A stretch of 64,000 nt of DNA from Dyadobacter sp. 3J3. GTDB taxonomy: Bacteria; Bacteroidota; Bacteroidia; Cytophagales; Spirosomataceae. Below, in pieces: positions 35,559 to 45,078 of this stretch (position 1 is its first letter; each line of letters opens with the position of its first letter). The notes beneath the pieces were generated by a model that worked only from the letters and a program-made list of their open reading frames with translations, searched no databases and was not told the DNA's origin. The stretch covers positions 186,001-250,000 of the forward strand of contig NZ_VTOL01000006.1 of assembly GCF_009801115.1 (NCBI RefSeq), written 5' to 3'. A program made the position numbers and the translations under genes.

Positions 35559-36512
35559 ATGAAGAAGTTAGTTTTATTCCTTTTTTCTTGTTTTTTTATT
35601 CATTTTGTAGAAGCGCAGTCGATTAAATTCGAGCTATCCGATTATACTATTCTGGCTAAAAAACCGGTTGGCCCTTTGCATGGGATTTCCGGAATTGAAT
35701 ATATTGCTTCTAAAAATCAGTGGCATCTGGCTAGTGATCGGGGCAATTATTTTATTTTCGACAGTATTGCTAATATCCGTGATTTTGAAAAAAGGCAGGA
35801 TATGGCAACTATAAAGAAAACAGGTTACTGGTTTGAAGCGATCCGGTTTGATCCTCGGTTTTCTACCTTTTTATACGCTGTTGAAAACGAGTACAAACCG
35901 AATAAAGATACTAACGATACCACAACCTATGTCGGATATTATGACTCTTTTCCTCCTGCCTTTCTAATTCCTCCTATGCATCTTCCTGCCGATAACAAGG
36001 GAATTGAAGGGATTGCGGTTACGGATAGCGGATCAGTCTGGGTGGCACCGGAAGCAGGCTGGCAAGGTGAGACAGAAGTTGGAAATGATACTATTCATTT
36101 TTGGAAATTTGATAGAAAAAATTCTGCTTATGGTGAGGCCACTCCTTATAGTTATATTATCGACAGAAGTGGTTGTCCTTTAAGCTCGACCGAAAAAAGG
36201 GGAGGGGTTTCTGAAATTCTTGCTGTTAATGAAAATCAATTATTGGTTTTGGAAAGATGTTTTGATGAAAAAGCCTCTAAAAAAATCAAAGCAAAACTTT
36301 GGCAGGTAACGGTTGAAGGATCATCTTTAAAAAAAGATTTGACACCCGCTTTTGACTTCAATGATAATTTTCCTTTTGTGGCAGATAATCTTGAAGGTAT
36401 GTCTTGGTGGCCTGGTGACAAAGAAAAACGGCAGATACTTTTGATAACTGATGATAATCCGGGATTAAATAATAACCAAAGAACCCAATTGATTTTGTTA
36501 AAAGAAAAATAA
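35559..36512 (+). CDS. Exported esterase-like phytase-family protein
   Basis: A 317-residue protein with signal peptide (FIHFVEAQ) and a phytase-like domain (PF13449), a beta-propeller fold. Seen are GPLHGISGIEYIASKNQWHL, SDRGNYFIFDSI, WFEAIRFDP, GIEGIAVTDSGSVWVAPEAG and NLEGMSWWPGDKEKRQILLITDDN. The name comes from phytase homology; the actual substrate, probably a phosphate ester or none, is unknown. The M1 aminopeptidase gene starts 41 bp downstream on the same strand. Confidence 0.88.
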   Translation: MKKLVLFLFSCFFIHFVEAQSIKFELSDYTILAKKPVGPLHGISGIEYIASKNQWHLASDRGNYFIFDSIANIRDFEKRQDMATIKKTGYWFEAIRFDPRFSTFLYAVENEYKPNKDTNDTTTYVGYYDSFPPAFLIPPMHLPADNKGIEGIAVTDSGSVWVAPEAGWQGETEVGNDTIHFWKFDRKNSAYGEATPYSYIIDRSGCPLSSTEKRGGVSEILAVNENQLLVLERCFDEKASKKIKAKLWQVTVEGSSLKKDLTPAFDFNDNFPFVADNLEGMSWWPGDKEKRQILLITDDNPGLNNNQRTQLILLKEK

Positions 36513-36553
36513 TAACGCTTTTATAACATTCTCGTTTTAAAGATATTGATCTA

Positions 36554-39121
36554 ATGCAAACACGCTATCTAATTTTGTTTTTTATCAGTGTCATACTGAC
36601 TAACCTGAGTTGTAAAAATGCAAAAAATGAAGTACCTGAAAAAGGTGTTTCTTTTGCTTTGAATGAATATCGAAAAAAGACAATTGACAATATTCACTAT
36701 ACGATTGAACTGGAAATTCCATCTCAAAAAACGCAGGCTATTGAAGGAAAAGAAATTGTAACTTTTAATCTCAAATCGCTGGATTCTGCACTTGTAATGG
36801 ATTTTAATACGGATAGTGCTCATCTGCATTCTATAAAATCAGCGGGAAAAGAAATTGCTTATAATTTTGTTAACGAACATATAGTAATAAAAACGGATCA
36901 GCTTGTAAAAGGAGAAAATGAGCTCGAAATCACATTCATAGCCGGAGATCTTTCCCTGAACAGAAACGAAGAATACTTGTATACACTTTTTGTGCCTGAC
37001 CGCGCCTCGACCTGTTTTCCACTTTTTGATCAGCCCAATTTAAAAGCTTCTTACAGCCTGACTTTAAAAACGCCAAAAGATTGGGAGGCTGTTTCAAATG
37101 GTATTTTAAAAGAAAAAATGTCTGCCGGAGATCAGACTGTTTATCAGTTTGAAAAAACAAAACCAATAAGTTCTTACCTCTTTGCTTTTGCTGCCGGTAA
37201 ATTTTTCAAGACTGAGAAAATGGTGAGAAACCGACCGATGACGATGTATTATCGCGAAACGGACAGTGTGAAAGTGAAACGTAATCGTGATGAAGTTTTT
37301 GATCTGCATGAGAAATCTTTGACCTGGCTGGAAGATTATACCGATATAAAATACCCTTTTGGGAAGTTTGATTTTGTACTCATTCCTTCGTTTCAATATG
37401 GCGGAATGGAGCATCCGGGGTCCATTTTTTACAATGAATCTTCCCTTTTTCTGGATGAAAACGCCCCTGTAAATCGGAAACTAGCCCGTGCGAGCGTTAT
37501 TGCCCATGAATCTGCCCATATGTGGTTTGGCGATCTGGTGACGATGGACTGGTTTAATGATGTTTGGCTTAAAGAGGTTTTTGCCAATTTCATGGCTGCC
37601 AAAATTGTGCATCCGAGCTTTCCTGAAATTAATTTTGATCTTCGTTTTCTGCTAGCACATTACCCCGGCGCGTATGAAGTAGATCGTAGCAGCGGAACAA
37701 ATCCAATCCTTCAAAAACTGGGAAATCTCAAAAATGCCGGGACACTTTACGGCGGTATTATTTATCAGAAAGCACCCATTGTGATGCGTCAGTTGGAAAA
37801 GAAAATCGGGGAAAACCTGATGCGGGAAAGCCTGCGTGAATATTTAAAAGCCTTTTCATTTAGTAATGCGAAATGGGATGATCTGATTGGCAGCATTGAT
37901 AAAAAGAGTCCGGAAGATATTACGACTTGGAGTAATGTATGGGTAAAAACGCCTGGTATGCCGGAGTACGAACTTGTGGGAGATAAGGATGAAATACTGA
38001 TTCAGCAGAAGAAAGATTCGCTGTCTGACCGGATCTGGCAACAGCCTTTGTCTATCAACTGGAAAGAATTATTTGCAGAGGGAAATGTCAGGCTGAACAT
38101 CACAAACGCTCCTCAAAGTGTAAGGAAACCGGATTTGCCGGCAATGATTTTTCCAAATGCAGACGGTGCAGGCTACGGCTACTTCAAAATGGATTCGGTT
38201 TCAGAAGATTATTTTCTAAAAAATTATAACGCCGGTAAAGACACCATGTTTGTTAACCCGGTTTTTCGCGGAGCTATTTTGGTTTCCATCTGGGAAGGAT
38301 TTTTGCGTGGTGATGGAGAATTACCTGAGCGGTATGTGAATGCGCTGCTCAATGTTATTCCAAAAGAACAAAATGCTTTGATATTAGATTATCTTTTAGG
38401 AAATGTGCAAACAATTTGGTGGACATTTCTCACAGATCAGCAGCGAAATCAGAACCAGGGACGGATTGAAAAAGAGCTATGGAAACTTTTGGAAACAACG
38501 CCTGACAAAGGCATGAAAAATTCTTATTTCCGGGTTTTCAGAAATATTACGATGACGGAAGATGGATTGAAAAAACTGGAATCTTTATGGAATGATAAGT
38601 TAAAAGTGAAAGATTTAATTTTGTCGGAGGAAGATAAAATTACGTTGGCTTACGAACTGGTTTTGAAAGGTAAAGGAGACGGAAAAATGATTTTCGATAA
38701 ACAACTGGACAACACCAAAAACCCGGACCGCAAGTCCCGAATGCAATTCGTGATACCTGCTTTAAGTTTACAACAAAATATTCGGGATGCGTTTTTTGAG
38801 TCGCTGAAAAAGCCGGAAAACAGAGAACATGAAGCCTGGGTTTTGGAAGCATTAGGTTATTTGAATCATCCTTTAAGAGCTAAAAGTGCAAATAAGTATC
38901 TAAAGGAATCGCTTGATCTTTTGCAGGAAGTTCAATTAACGGGTGATATTTTCTTTCCGCAAAGATGGTTGGGCGCCACTTTCTCCGGTCATTCGGATCA
39001 GGAATCTGCGGATATTGCAAATGCCTTTCTGAAAGGAAATCCTGATTATCCTTATTATTTAAAAAATAAGATTTTGCAGTCAACGGATCTGATGAACAGA
39101 GCTGTGAAATTGAAAAAATAA
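36554..39121 (+). CDS. M1 family aminopeptidase lipoprotein
   Basis: An 855-residue zinc metallopeptidase that removes N-terminal residues from peptides. A lipobox (LTNLSC, Cys near residue 21) suggests periplasmic or outer-membrane anchoring. The zinc motif is complete: His318-Glu319-Ser-Ala-His322 and Glu341 in LKEVFANF. The substrate-binding GAMEN motif is altered to GGMEH at residues 283-287. The C-terminal half is helical, like the ERAP1-type domain. It is probably co-transcribed with the phytase-like gene, and the AraC regulator follows after 29 bp. Confidence 0.92.
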   Translation: MQTRYLILFFISVILTNLSCKNAKNEVPEKGVSFALNEYRKKTIDNIHYTIELEIPSQKTQAIEGKEIVTFNLKSLDSALVMDFNTDSAHLHSIKSAGKEIAYNFVNEHIVIKTDQLVKGENELEITFIAGDLSLNRNEEYLYTLFVPDRASTCFPLFDQPNLKASYSLTLKTPKDWEAVSNGILKEKMSAGDQTVYQFEKTKPISSYLFAFAAGKFFKTEKMVRNRPMTMYYRETDSVKVKRNRDEVFDLHEKSLTWLEDYTDIKYPFGKFDFVLIPSFQYGGMEHPGSIFYNESSLFLDENAPVNRKLARASVIAHESAHMWFGDLVTMDWFNDVWLKEVFANFMAAKIVHPSFPEINFDLRFLLAHYPGAYEVDRSSGTNPILQKLGNLKNAGTLYGGIIYQKAPIVMRQLEKKIGENLMRESLREYLKAFSFSNAKWDDLIGSIDKKSPEDITTWSNVWVKTPGMPEYELVGDKDEILIQQKKDSLSDRIWQQPLSINWKELFAEGNVRLNITNAPQSVRKPDLPAMIFPNADGAGYGYFKMDSVSEDYFLKNYNAGKDTMFVNPVFRGAILVSIWEGFLRGDGELPERYVNALLNVIPKEQNALILDYLLGNVQTIWWTFLTDQQRNQNQGRIEKELWKLLETTPDKGMKNSYFRVFRNITMTEDGLKKLESLWNDKLKVKDLILSEEDKITLAYELVLKGKGDGKMIFDKQLDNTKNPDRKSRMQFVIPALSLQQNIRDAFFESLKKPENREHEAWVLEALGYLNHPLRAKSANKYLKESLDLLQEVQLTGDIFFPQRWLGATFSGHSDQESADIANAFLKGNPDYPYYLKNKILQSTDLMNRAVKLKK

Positions 39122-39150
39122 TTGTTTTATATCGTTTTATAAATTAAAAA

Positions 39151-40011
39151 ATGCTTCAAAATCCGGCCATTCCACTTCATTCTTTAAGTGACAGGACAAG
39201 TCTTGGTCTGGAAATTCATAGGATTGAGGCAATGAAAACCATTGAGGTAGCGTCATATGGCGTGCACAGGGATGATCATTATATTTTCATTTTTCAGCAA
39301 AGGGGAAGCGGTAAAATGATGATCGACTTTCAGGAGGTTATCTTTGAAGGCTATGTTATTTATTGTATTCTTCCAGGCCAGGTTCATCATTCCAATGACG
39401 CTTTTGATTCAGAAGGATGGTTTATTGCAACCGATCTGGCTACTCTTGACGATACATACAGAGCCATTTTTGAAGATTATATGGCGCACCCGGAACCTGT
39501 TCCTTTGAGCTTGAAAATGGCCGAAATTCTTGACAAATCCATTGGGTTATTATTCGATATGCTCCAAAATCAGGAGGATTTGCCCTTTCAACAATCAGCC
39601 CTTCGTTCTATGATTCAGGTTTGCGCTGGTGGATTTGCTACTGTTTTTCAGCAGCATAAACAACAGCATTCACAGGGAAACTCACGGCCGGTAATTATCA
39701 GTAATGCTTTCAGGAAAATGGTTTTAGAAAGTTTCAAAACCCTGAAAAGCCCTTCTGAATACGCAGAGATTTTAAATATCACACCTTCCTATTTGAATGA
39801 AGTTGTCAAAAATATTACCGGTTTTTCCGTGAGCTACTGGATTCAACGGGAAGTGATGATGGAAGCAAAAAGGCTGTTGTATTACACAGACCTGAACATT
39901 AAGGAAATATCTTTTGAAATTGGATATACTGATCCTACCTATTTTTCACGTCTGTTTCAAAAAGTAACGGGAAGCTATCCCGTAGCTTTCCGAAAAGAAT
40001 ACCGCAAATAG
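39151..40011 (+). CDS. AraC-family transcriptional regulator
   Basis: A 286-residue regulator with an N-terminal cupin-like sensor region (about 20-150, with FIFQQRGSGKMMIDF and ILPGQVHHSND) and a C-terminal AraC double HTH (about 185-285: LNITPSYLNEVVKNITGFSV, LNIKEISFEIGYTDPTYFSR, FQKVTGSYPVAFRKEYRK). A siderophore-interacting reductase gene follows on the same strand after a 194-bp gap, a common pairing in Bacteroidota, so this protein may control it. The inducer is not predictable. Confidence 0.9.
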   Translation: MLQNPAIPLHSLSDRTSLGLEIHRIEAMKTIEVASYGVHRDDHYIFIFQQRGSGKMMIDFQEVIFEGYVIYCILPGQVHHSNDAFDSEGWFIATDLATLDDTYRAIFEDYMAHPEPVPLSLKMAEILDKSIGLLFDMLQNQEDLPFQQSALRSMIQVCAGGFATVFQQHKQQHSQGNSRPVIISNAFRKMVLESFKTLKSPSEYAEILNITPSYLNEVVKNITGFSVSYWIQREVMMEAKRLLYYTDLNIKEISFEIGYTDPTYFSRLFQKVTGSYPVAFRKEYRK

Positions 40012-40205
40012 TCCAATCTTTCCCGCTCTTTCTCTCTTTCCGTTTCTCCAATTCATGTGTTGTTTTGTACTGTCGATTGACTACGGCGGTTGATCCTTTC
40101 TGAATATTTTTTTATTCGGATTAAAGTAAAATAAAAGTTGATTCGTCTACCCATTTATACTTGACCGCCTGGAATTTGCTTTATTAACACCAAATAGCCA
40201 TAATC

Positions 40206-40889
40206 ATGAATATTCTGAAACAAACTGCTCTTAATTTATTTGAAAATGCCTTGGCAAAAGAAGGAACAATACTAGCGATGAGAGCCTGGAATCCTGCCAC
40301 CTTTTTTGAATTGGATGTACATTTTCCTGCACTGGATATGTCCGGTTGGGACCGCGTTCAGCACATGAAAGTAAAAGTTGCACCCGGACTATACCGCGAT
40401 TATACACCAGCCGGCTGGGATGTGGAAACCCGGACCTGTACCCTTTATATCAACGCCATGCAGGAAGGCCCGGGAAGTGACTGGGTTAGATCTCTCAAAA
40501 CGGGCGACAAAATTACGTACGTAGGTGTTGGATCGACCATGCACAAGCCTGTTGGAGAAGGCGATATGATTGCGCTGGGTGATATGACGACAATAGGGCA
40601 TTATCTAGCTTTGCAGCAATTGGCAGGAACAAAAAATATAACAGGAGCAATTGCCATTGAAGAAGAAAATCACCGTGCTGAATTTTTGGAATACTTCAAC
40701 TGGAATATTCAACCTGTCGCGCAGACGGATCAGGGAGGTTTTCATGCTTTAACAAACTGGGCCAGTAAAAAGGATTTTAATCACGCGACGGTTTACGTTG
40801 CTGGCCATATACCCAGTTGTGGACATTTAAGAAAGGAATTGAAGAAAAGCGATTGTGATACAGTTCGGGTGCAGGGTTTTTGGTCGTGA
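40206..40889 (+). CDS. Siderophore-interacting protein, flavin reductase (SIP/ViuB-like)
   Basis: A 227-residue member of the siderophore-interacting family, which reduces ferric siderophores with NAD(P)H through FAD. The FAD-binding motif RDYTPAGWD lies near residues 62-70, and the NAD(P)-binding part contains IALGDMTTIGHYLALQQL and VYVAGHIPSCGHLRKEL. There is no signal peptide, so it is cytoplasmic. It follows the AraC regulator on the same strand and ends before a terminator hairpin. No siderophore receptor lies next to it. Confidence 0.85.
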   Translation: MNILKQTALNLFENALAKEGTILAMRAWNPATFFELDVHFPALDMSGWDRVQHMKVKVAPGLYRDYTPAGWDVETRTCTLYINAMQEGPGSDWVRSLKTGDKITYVGVGSTMHKPVGEGDMIALGDMTTIGHYLALQQLAGTKNITGAIAIEEENHRAEFLEYFNWNIQPVAQTDQGGFHALTNWASKKDFNHATVYVAGHIPSCGHLRKELKKSDCDTVRVQGFWS

Positions 40890-40946
40890 GTGTTTTTCTC
40901 TAACTTAAAATAAGACTTCTTGCTGCTAAATTTATTATAATAGAAT

Positions 40947-40978
40947 GCCCTTTGAGTTTAGCTTGAAGGGCGTTTTTA
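40947..40978 (+). terminator. Intrinsic terminator
   Basis: Arms GCCCTT and AAGGGC, extendable across the TTGAG/GCTTG region, followed by GTTTTTATT. It lies about 58 bp after the siderophore-interacting gene stop. Confidence 0.7.
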
Positions 40979-41012
40979 TTGTATACATGAACCCGGGTTT
41001 TTAGTACCTTTG
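40979..41012 (+). promoter_or_regulatory. Bacteroidota promoter for the SDR gene
   Basis: A TTG (40979-40981) and a perfect TAnnTTTG (TACCTTTG, 41005-41012) are separated by 23 bp. The predicted start of transcription is close to 41017, about 20 bp before the ATG at 41036. The TTG partly overlaps the terminator's T-run. Confidence 0.55.
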
Positions 41013-41035
41013 TAGTCTAAACCTGTCATCATCAA

Positions 41036-41857
41036 ATGAAACAAACCATATTTATCACGGGCGCATCAACCGGCCTCGGGAAAGCCACAGCTTTATTATT
41101 TGCTAAAAAAGGCTGGCAGGTCATTGCCACCATGCGTAATGTCCAGGATTCGGCTGAATGGAGCAGTGTAGACAATATTGCTATATTGCCGCTTGACGTT
41201 TCAAATCCGGAGCAAATCACCAAAGTAAGTAAGGAGGCCATTGAAAAATTTGGCCCGATTGACGTTGTTTTCAATAACGCAGGATATGGCCTGGCTGGTC
41301 CGTTGGAAGGTATTGAAGATGAGCAGCTTGTTCGTCAGCTGGATACGAATTTACTTGGTGTGATTCGTGTGACAAAAGCATTTATCGAACATTTCAGAGC
41401 AAATAAAAAAGGATTATTTATTACAACAACTTCGATCGGCGGGCACATCGCCTTGCCTTTTAATTCGGTTTATCACGCTACGAAATTCGCTCTGGAGGGT
41501 TGGAGTGAAAGTATGTGGTACGAATTAAAACCATTAGGCATTGGTATTAAAACAGTAGCGCCTGGCGGGATTTTAACGGATTTCGCCGGCCGGTCTCTTG
41601 ATACTGGAAACCATCCTGCCTATCAGGAAGAGCTGTCCTCATTTATCAGCCTTTTATCTTCTCCCGAAAGAAGGAAAAACTATTCTACTGCTGAGCAAAT
41701 TGCGGATGTGGTGTATGAAGCGGCAACGGATGGGACTTATCAACTTCGGTACATTGCCGGGAATGATGCAAAAAGTTTCTATGCATTGAGGAAACAATTA
41801 AGTGATGAGGAATATATGGCATCCGCTGAAAAGAGATTTTTTGGGGAGCGTAAATAA
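41036..41857 (+). CDS. Short-chain dehydrogenase/reductase (SDR)
   Basis: A 273-residue classical SDR oxidoreductase. Cofactor motif TGASTGLGKATA lies near residues 7-18, the structural motif NNAGYG near 81-86, and the catalytic Tyr-x-x-x-Lys in YHATKFALEG. It oxidises or reduces an alcohol or carbonyl compound with NAD(P). There is no signal peptide, so it is cytoplasmic. The substrate is unknown. The cation transporter gene follows after 50 bp on the same strand. Confidence 0.92.
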   Translation: MKQTIFITGASTGLGKATALLFAKKGWQVIATMRNVQDSAEWSSVDNIAILPLDVSNPEQITKVSKEAIEKFGPIDVVFNNAGYGLAGPLEGIEDEQLVRQLDTNLLGVIRVTKAFIEHFRANKKGLFITTTSIGGHIALPFNSVYHATKFALEGWSESMWYELKPLGIGIKTVAPGGILTDFAGRSLDTGNHPAYQEELSSFISLLSSPERRKNYSTAEQIADVVYEAATDGTYQLRYIAGNDAKSFYALRKQLSDEEYMASAEKRFFGERK

Positions 41858-41906
41858 CTTCATAACAATAAGCTGACGATACCCAGGTAGTTAATATCTG
41901 ATATTT

Positions 41907-42824
41907 ATGAATCCCCGAAAGAAGCGTTTGGAGGAAAGAAAGTTGATCAAACAATCAATTTGGCTTGGTTCCGTTTTTACGGTTTGGGCCATTATTATCG
42001 GGATTGTTGTTGATTCAAAAGCAATCATTTTTGATGCGCTTTTTTCCATGATTGGCATCAGTCTTTCAGGCGTTTCTTTGTTTGTTAATAATTTTATCAG
42101 AAAACCGGACGATGATAATCTGCCATTTGGCCGTTCACAGTTTGAGCCCTTTGCGATAACCGTTCAAACTGCGGTTATTATTTTTCTCTGTCTTTATTCA
42201 CTGACAACGTCGGTTATCGATTTGATCAATGGAGGCAAAATTGTTGAAATGGATCTTGCATTACCGTATTTAGTTTTTTCAATTATTGGTTGTTTTCTCC
42301 TTTGGTTTTATTTTAAAACCAATGCAACAAAACTAGGTTCAGAATACGTCAGGATCGAGTCTACGGAATGGCAGTTGGATGCATTTTTGAGTTTTGGGGT
42401 GCTGGCAGGTTTATCGCTTGCTTTTTTTATTACCAAAACCGAATTTGAATATCTTGTTCCTTACATTGATCCGGCGATGGTCGTTATTATTTCACTGGTA
42501 TTTCTAAGAATTCCGGCCAAAACGTTTAAAAAAAATATCAGGGAATTACTTCAATTTGCTCCGGATGACGAGGTTGAAGATCTCATGCACACTAATGTTG
42601 ATGAAATAACTTTGCAATATGGTTTCCTGGAATCGGTGGTCCGGGTTGCAAAAACGGGCAGCAGTTACACCGTTGAAATCGATTTTCTATTGCCAAAATC
42701 GATGTCGGATATGAAAGTGGTTGAGCTTGATATGATCCGTCAGGTTGTTTATGACCGGATTAAGGGCAATTATACGATGTGGCTAACGATTTCATTTACA
42801 ACCGAAAGAAGATGGATTCTTTAA
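41907..42824 (+). CDS. Cation diffusion facilitator (CDF) transporter
   Basis: A 305-residue membrane protein with five or six predicted helices and a cytoplasmic C-terminal domain. Metal-site acidic residues are seen in IIFDALFSMIG (helix 2) and QLDAFLSFGVLAG (helix 5); the classical CDF DxxxD or HxxxD pair is here partly replaced by Ser or Leu. LPFGRSQFEP is the conserved loop after helix 2. CDF proteins export zinc, iron or other divalent ions in exchange for protons. The gene follows the SDR by 50 bp. Confidence 0.87.
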   Translation: MNPRKKRLEERKLIKQSIWLGSVFTVWAIIIGIVVDSKAIIFDALFSMIGISLSGVSLFVNNFIRKPDDDNLPFGRSQFEPFAITVQTAVIIFLCLYSLTTSVIDLINGGKIVEMDLALPYLVFSIIGCFLLWFYFKTNATKLGSEYVRIESTEWQLDAFLSFGVLAGLSLAFFITKTEFEYLVPYIDPAMVVIISLVFLRIPAKTFKKNIRELLQFAPDDEVEDLMHTNVDEITLQYGFLESVVRVAKTGSSYTVEIDFLLPKSMSDMKVVELDMIRQVVYDRIKGNYTMWLTISFTTERRWIL

Positions 42825-42922
42825 TCTGTTTACTTTCGAAATCTGCTTAGTAAAAAACGGCACTTTCATACTTTGTTTTAAACCCGGTTTAGTCAAATTG
42901 AAATATCCGGATTTGGACAAAT

Positions 42923-44998
42923 ATGGAAAAGTCAAAAAAAATGTTTTCAGCTCTTACAGCTCAAAAAGTTGGTAAATTTTCTTTTTTAATTACTTCTCTG
43001 TGTGTCACTTTTTTGGAAGTTAATGCTCAGAAAGTTCAGTCTCCCTCTTCTTTTTTAGAATCACAGCCTTACCATCAGCTTCCTTTAAATACCATAAAAC
43101 CAAAAGGTTGGCTCCTTGATCAACTGGAAATCATGCGTGATGGTACAACCGGGCATCTGGATGAGGTGTATGGCAAAGTGAAAAATGACAATGGCTGGCT
43201 TGGGGGGAAAGGAGATGGCTGGGAAGAAACGCCTTACTGGCTCGACGGTGCCGTACCGTTGTCCTATCTTTTGGATGATAAGATTTTAAAGGAAAAGGTT
43301 TTACAATACATCAACTGGACGATTGACCATCAGCGTCCATCCGGTTATTTTGGCCCGATCACAAAAGATGAACGAGAAAATAAAATTGTGATAACACCTG
43401 CAAATTGCTCGGCAGGAGAAGATTGGTGGCCAAAAATGGTGATGCTGAAAGTGATTCGTCAATATTACATGGCATCAAACGATCCGCGTGTGATTCCTTT
43501 TATGACACGGTTTTTTAGATATCAGCTTCAATCGCTAAAAACCTGTCCAATTAATAAATGGTCGGAGTGGGCGGAATCCAGAGGTGCGGAGAATATTATG
43601 ATAGCCCAATGGCTGTACAGTCTCAATCACGACAAATCTTTACTCGAACTTGCCAGTCTGATCGAATCCCAATCTTATCAATGGAGCGAATGGTTTGGTG
43701 GAAGAACCTGGGCGATCAATGCTGCAACCCAGCAAAATGATGAATACTGGATGCGACGTCATGCAGTGAACGTAGCGATGGGTTTGAAATCACCTTCTAT
43801 AAATTATCAGCGAACAAAAAATCCAAAATATCTAACGCAGCTCAAAACCGGTTTTACCGATTTAATGACACTTCATGGTTTGCCAATGGGTGTTTTTTCC
43901 GGTGATGAAGATATTCATGGAAATGCGCCAACGCAAGGTGTTGAGCTTTGTGCGATAACGGAAGCAATGTTTTCGTTGGAAGAAATAATCGGAATAACTG
44001 GTGATATCCACTATATGGATGCCTTGGAAAGGATGACTTTTAACGCATTACCGGCGCAAACGACGGACGATTTTAACGCCAAACAATATTTTCAGGTAGC
44101 GAATCAGGTTCAGATCAGCCGCGGTGTTTTTGACTTTTCTCTGCCTTTTGAGCGAGAAATGAATAATGTACTTGGAATGAAAAGTGGCTATACTTGCTGC
44201 CTCGCCAATATGCATCAGGGGTGGACTAAGTTTGCAAGCCATCTTTGGTATGGCACTCCTGAAAACGGATTGGCCGCTTTGGAATATAGTCCAAATGAAA
44301 TTACAGCGAAAGTTGGTAAAACAAATACGGAGATCAGTATTAAAGAAATTACAAATTTCCCTTTTGACGACAATATAAATTTTGAATTTACGACGAAAAA
44401 GGATGTCGCTTTTCCGTTACAATTGAGAATTCCAACCTGGTGTAAAGAAGCTGTTTTGACATTAAACGGTAAAGAATTAAAGAAAGAAAAAGGAGGGCAG
44501 GTAATCACTTTAAATCGTATCTGGAAAAATAATGATAAGCTGACATTGGAATTTCCAATGGAAATGACAACTTCAAACTGGGGTAAAAATTCAAGGACAA
44601 TTGAACGCGGCCCTTTGGTTTATGCGCTTAAACTGGAAGAAAAATGGGAAAAAGGAAATGAGAAAAATGAAGGCGATTATTTCAGTGTTTATCCAAAATC
44701 GGATTGGAATTATGGACTTTTGGAAAGCATTGTAAAAGATCCAAAGAGTAATCTGACGGTGGTGGTAAAACCAATATCTGAAAAATTTGTCTGGAACCTG
44801 GCACACGCGCCGATTGAAATCACCGCTTCCGGAAAGAAAATTCCAAATTGGAAAGTCGTAGATGGTTTGGCCAGACAGCCGGTAACGGACAGAACCGGGA
44901 TTTACCGTGGGGAGGTTGATGAAAAAACCGCGAAGATTACACTGGTTCCTTATGGATTTACCAAAGTTAGAATTGTAGCATTTCCTGTTGTTAAATAA
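42923..44998 (+). CDS. Exported GH127 beta-L-arabinofuranosidase-like enzyme
   Basis: A 691-residue exported enzyme of glycoside hydrolase family 127 (DUF1680). The signal peptide ends about FLEVNAQ. The catalytic barrel carries the zinc-binding and nucleophile residues of the family: Glu341 and Cys343 (GVELCA) and Cys425-Cys426 (GYTCCLANMHQGW), in the same spacing class as Glu338/Cys340/Cys417/Cys418 of Bifidobacterium HypBA1. The C-terminal beta domains follow (LQLRIPTWCKEA, LTLNGKEL). It should release terminal beta-L-arabinofuranose from arabinan or glycoproteins; the real specificity in this large family is open. Confidence 0.9.
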   Translation: MEKSKKMFSALTAQKVGKFSFLITSLCVTFLEVNAQKVQSPSSFLESQPYHQLPLNTIKPKGWLLDQLEIMRDGTTGHLDEVYGKVKNDNGWLGGKGDGWEETPYWLDGAVPLSYLLDDKILKEKVLQYINWTIDHQRPSGYFGPITKDERENKIVITPANCSAGEDWWPKMVMLKVIRQYYMASNDPRVIPFMTRFFRYQLQSLKTCPINKWSEWAESRGAENIMIAQWLYSLNHDKSLLELASLIESQSYQWSEWFGGRTWAINAATQQNDEYWMRRHAVNVAMGLKSPSINYQRTKNPKYLTQLKTGFTDLMTLHGLPMGVFSGDEDIHGNAPTQGVELCAITEAMFSLEEIIGITGDIHYMDALERMTFNALPAQTTDDFNAKQYFQVANQVQISRGVFDFSLPFEREMNNVLGMKSGYTCCLANMHQGWTKFASHLWYGTPENGLAALEYSPNEITAKVGKTNTEISIKEITNFPFDDNINFEFTTKKDVAFPLQLRIPTWCKEAVLTLNGKELKKEKGGQVITLNRIWKNNDKLTLEFPMEMTTSNWGKNSRTIERGPLVYALKLEEKWEKGNEKNEGDYFSVYPKSDWNYGLLESIVKDPKSNLTVVVKPISEKFVWNLAHAPIEITASGKKIPNWKVVDGLARQPVTDRTGIYRGEVDEKTAKITLVPYGFTKVRIVAFPVVK

Positions 44999-45078
44999 CT
45001 TAATATGATAATTTTGCACCCTGCAACGGTTCTGACTTACTTAGCGTAAAGCTAAATGAAGTCAGAACCCGTTTTTTT
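44988..45078 (+). promoter_or_regulatory. Promoter followed by terminator-like leader hairpin
   Basis: TTG (44988-44990), 18 bp, then TAATTTTG (45009-45016) is a canonical Bacteroidota promoter, overlapping the end of the GH127 gene. Downstream a perfect 11-bp stem (GGTTCTGACTT 45028-45038 with AAGTCAGAACC 45059-45069), containing an inner TTAGC/GCTAA stem, is followed by a run of seven T that ends at the ATG at 45079. It is either the terminator of the GH127 gene or an attenuator of the downstream gene. Confidence 0.6.
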
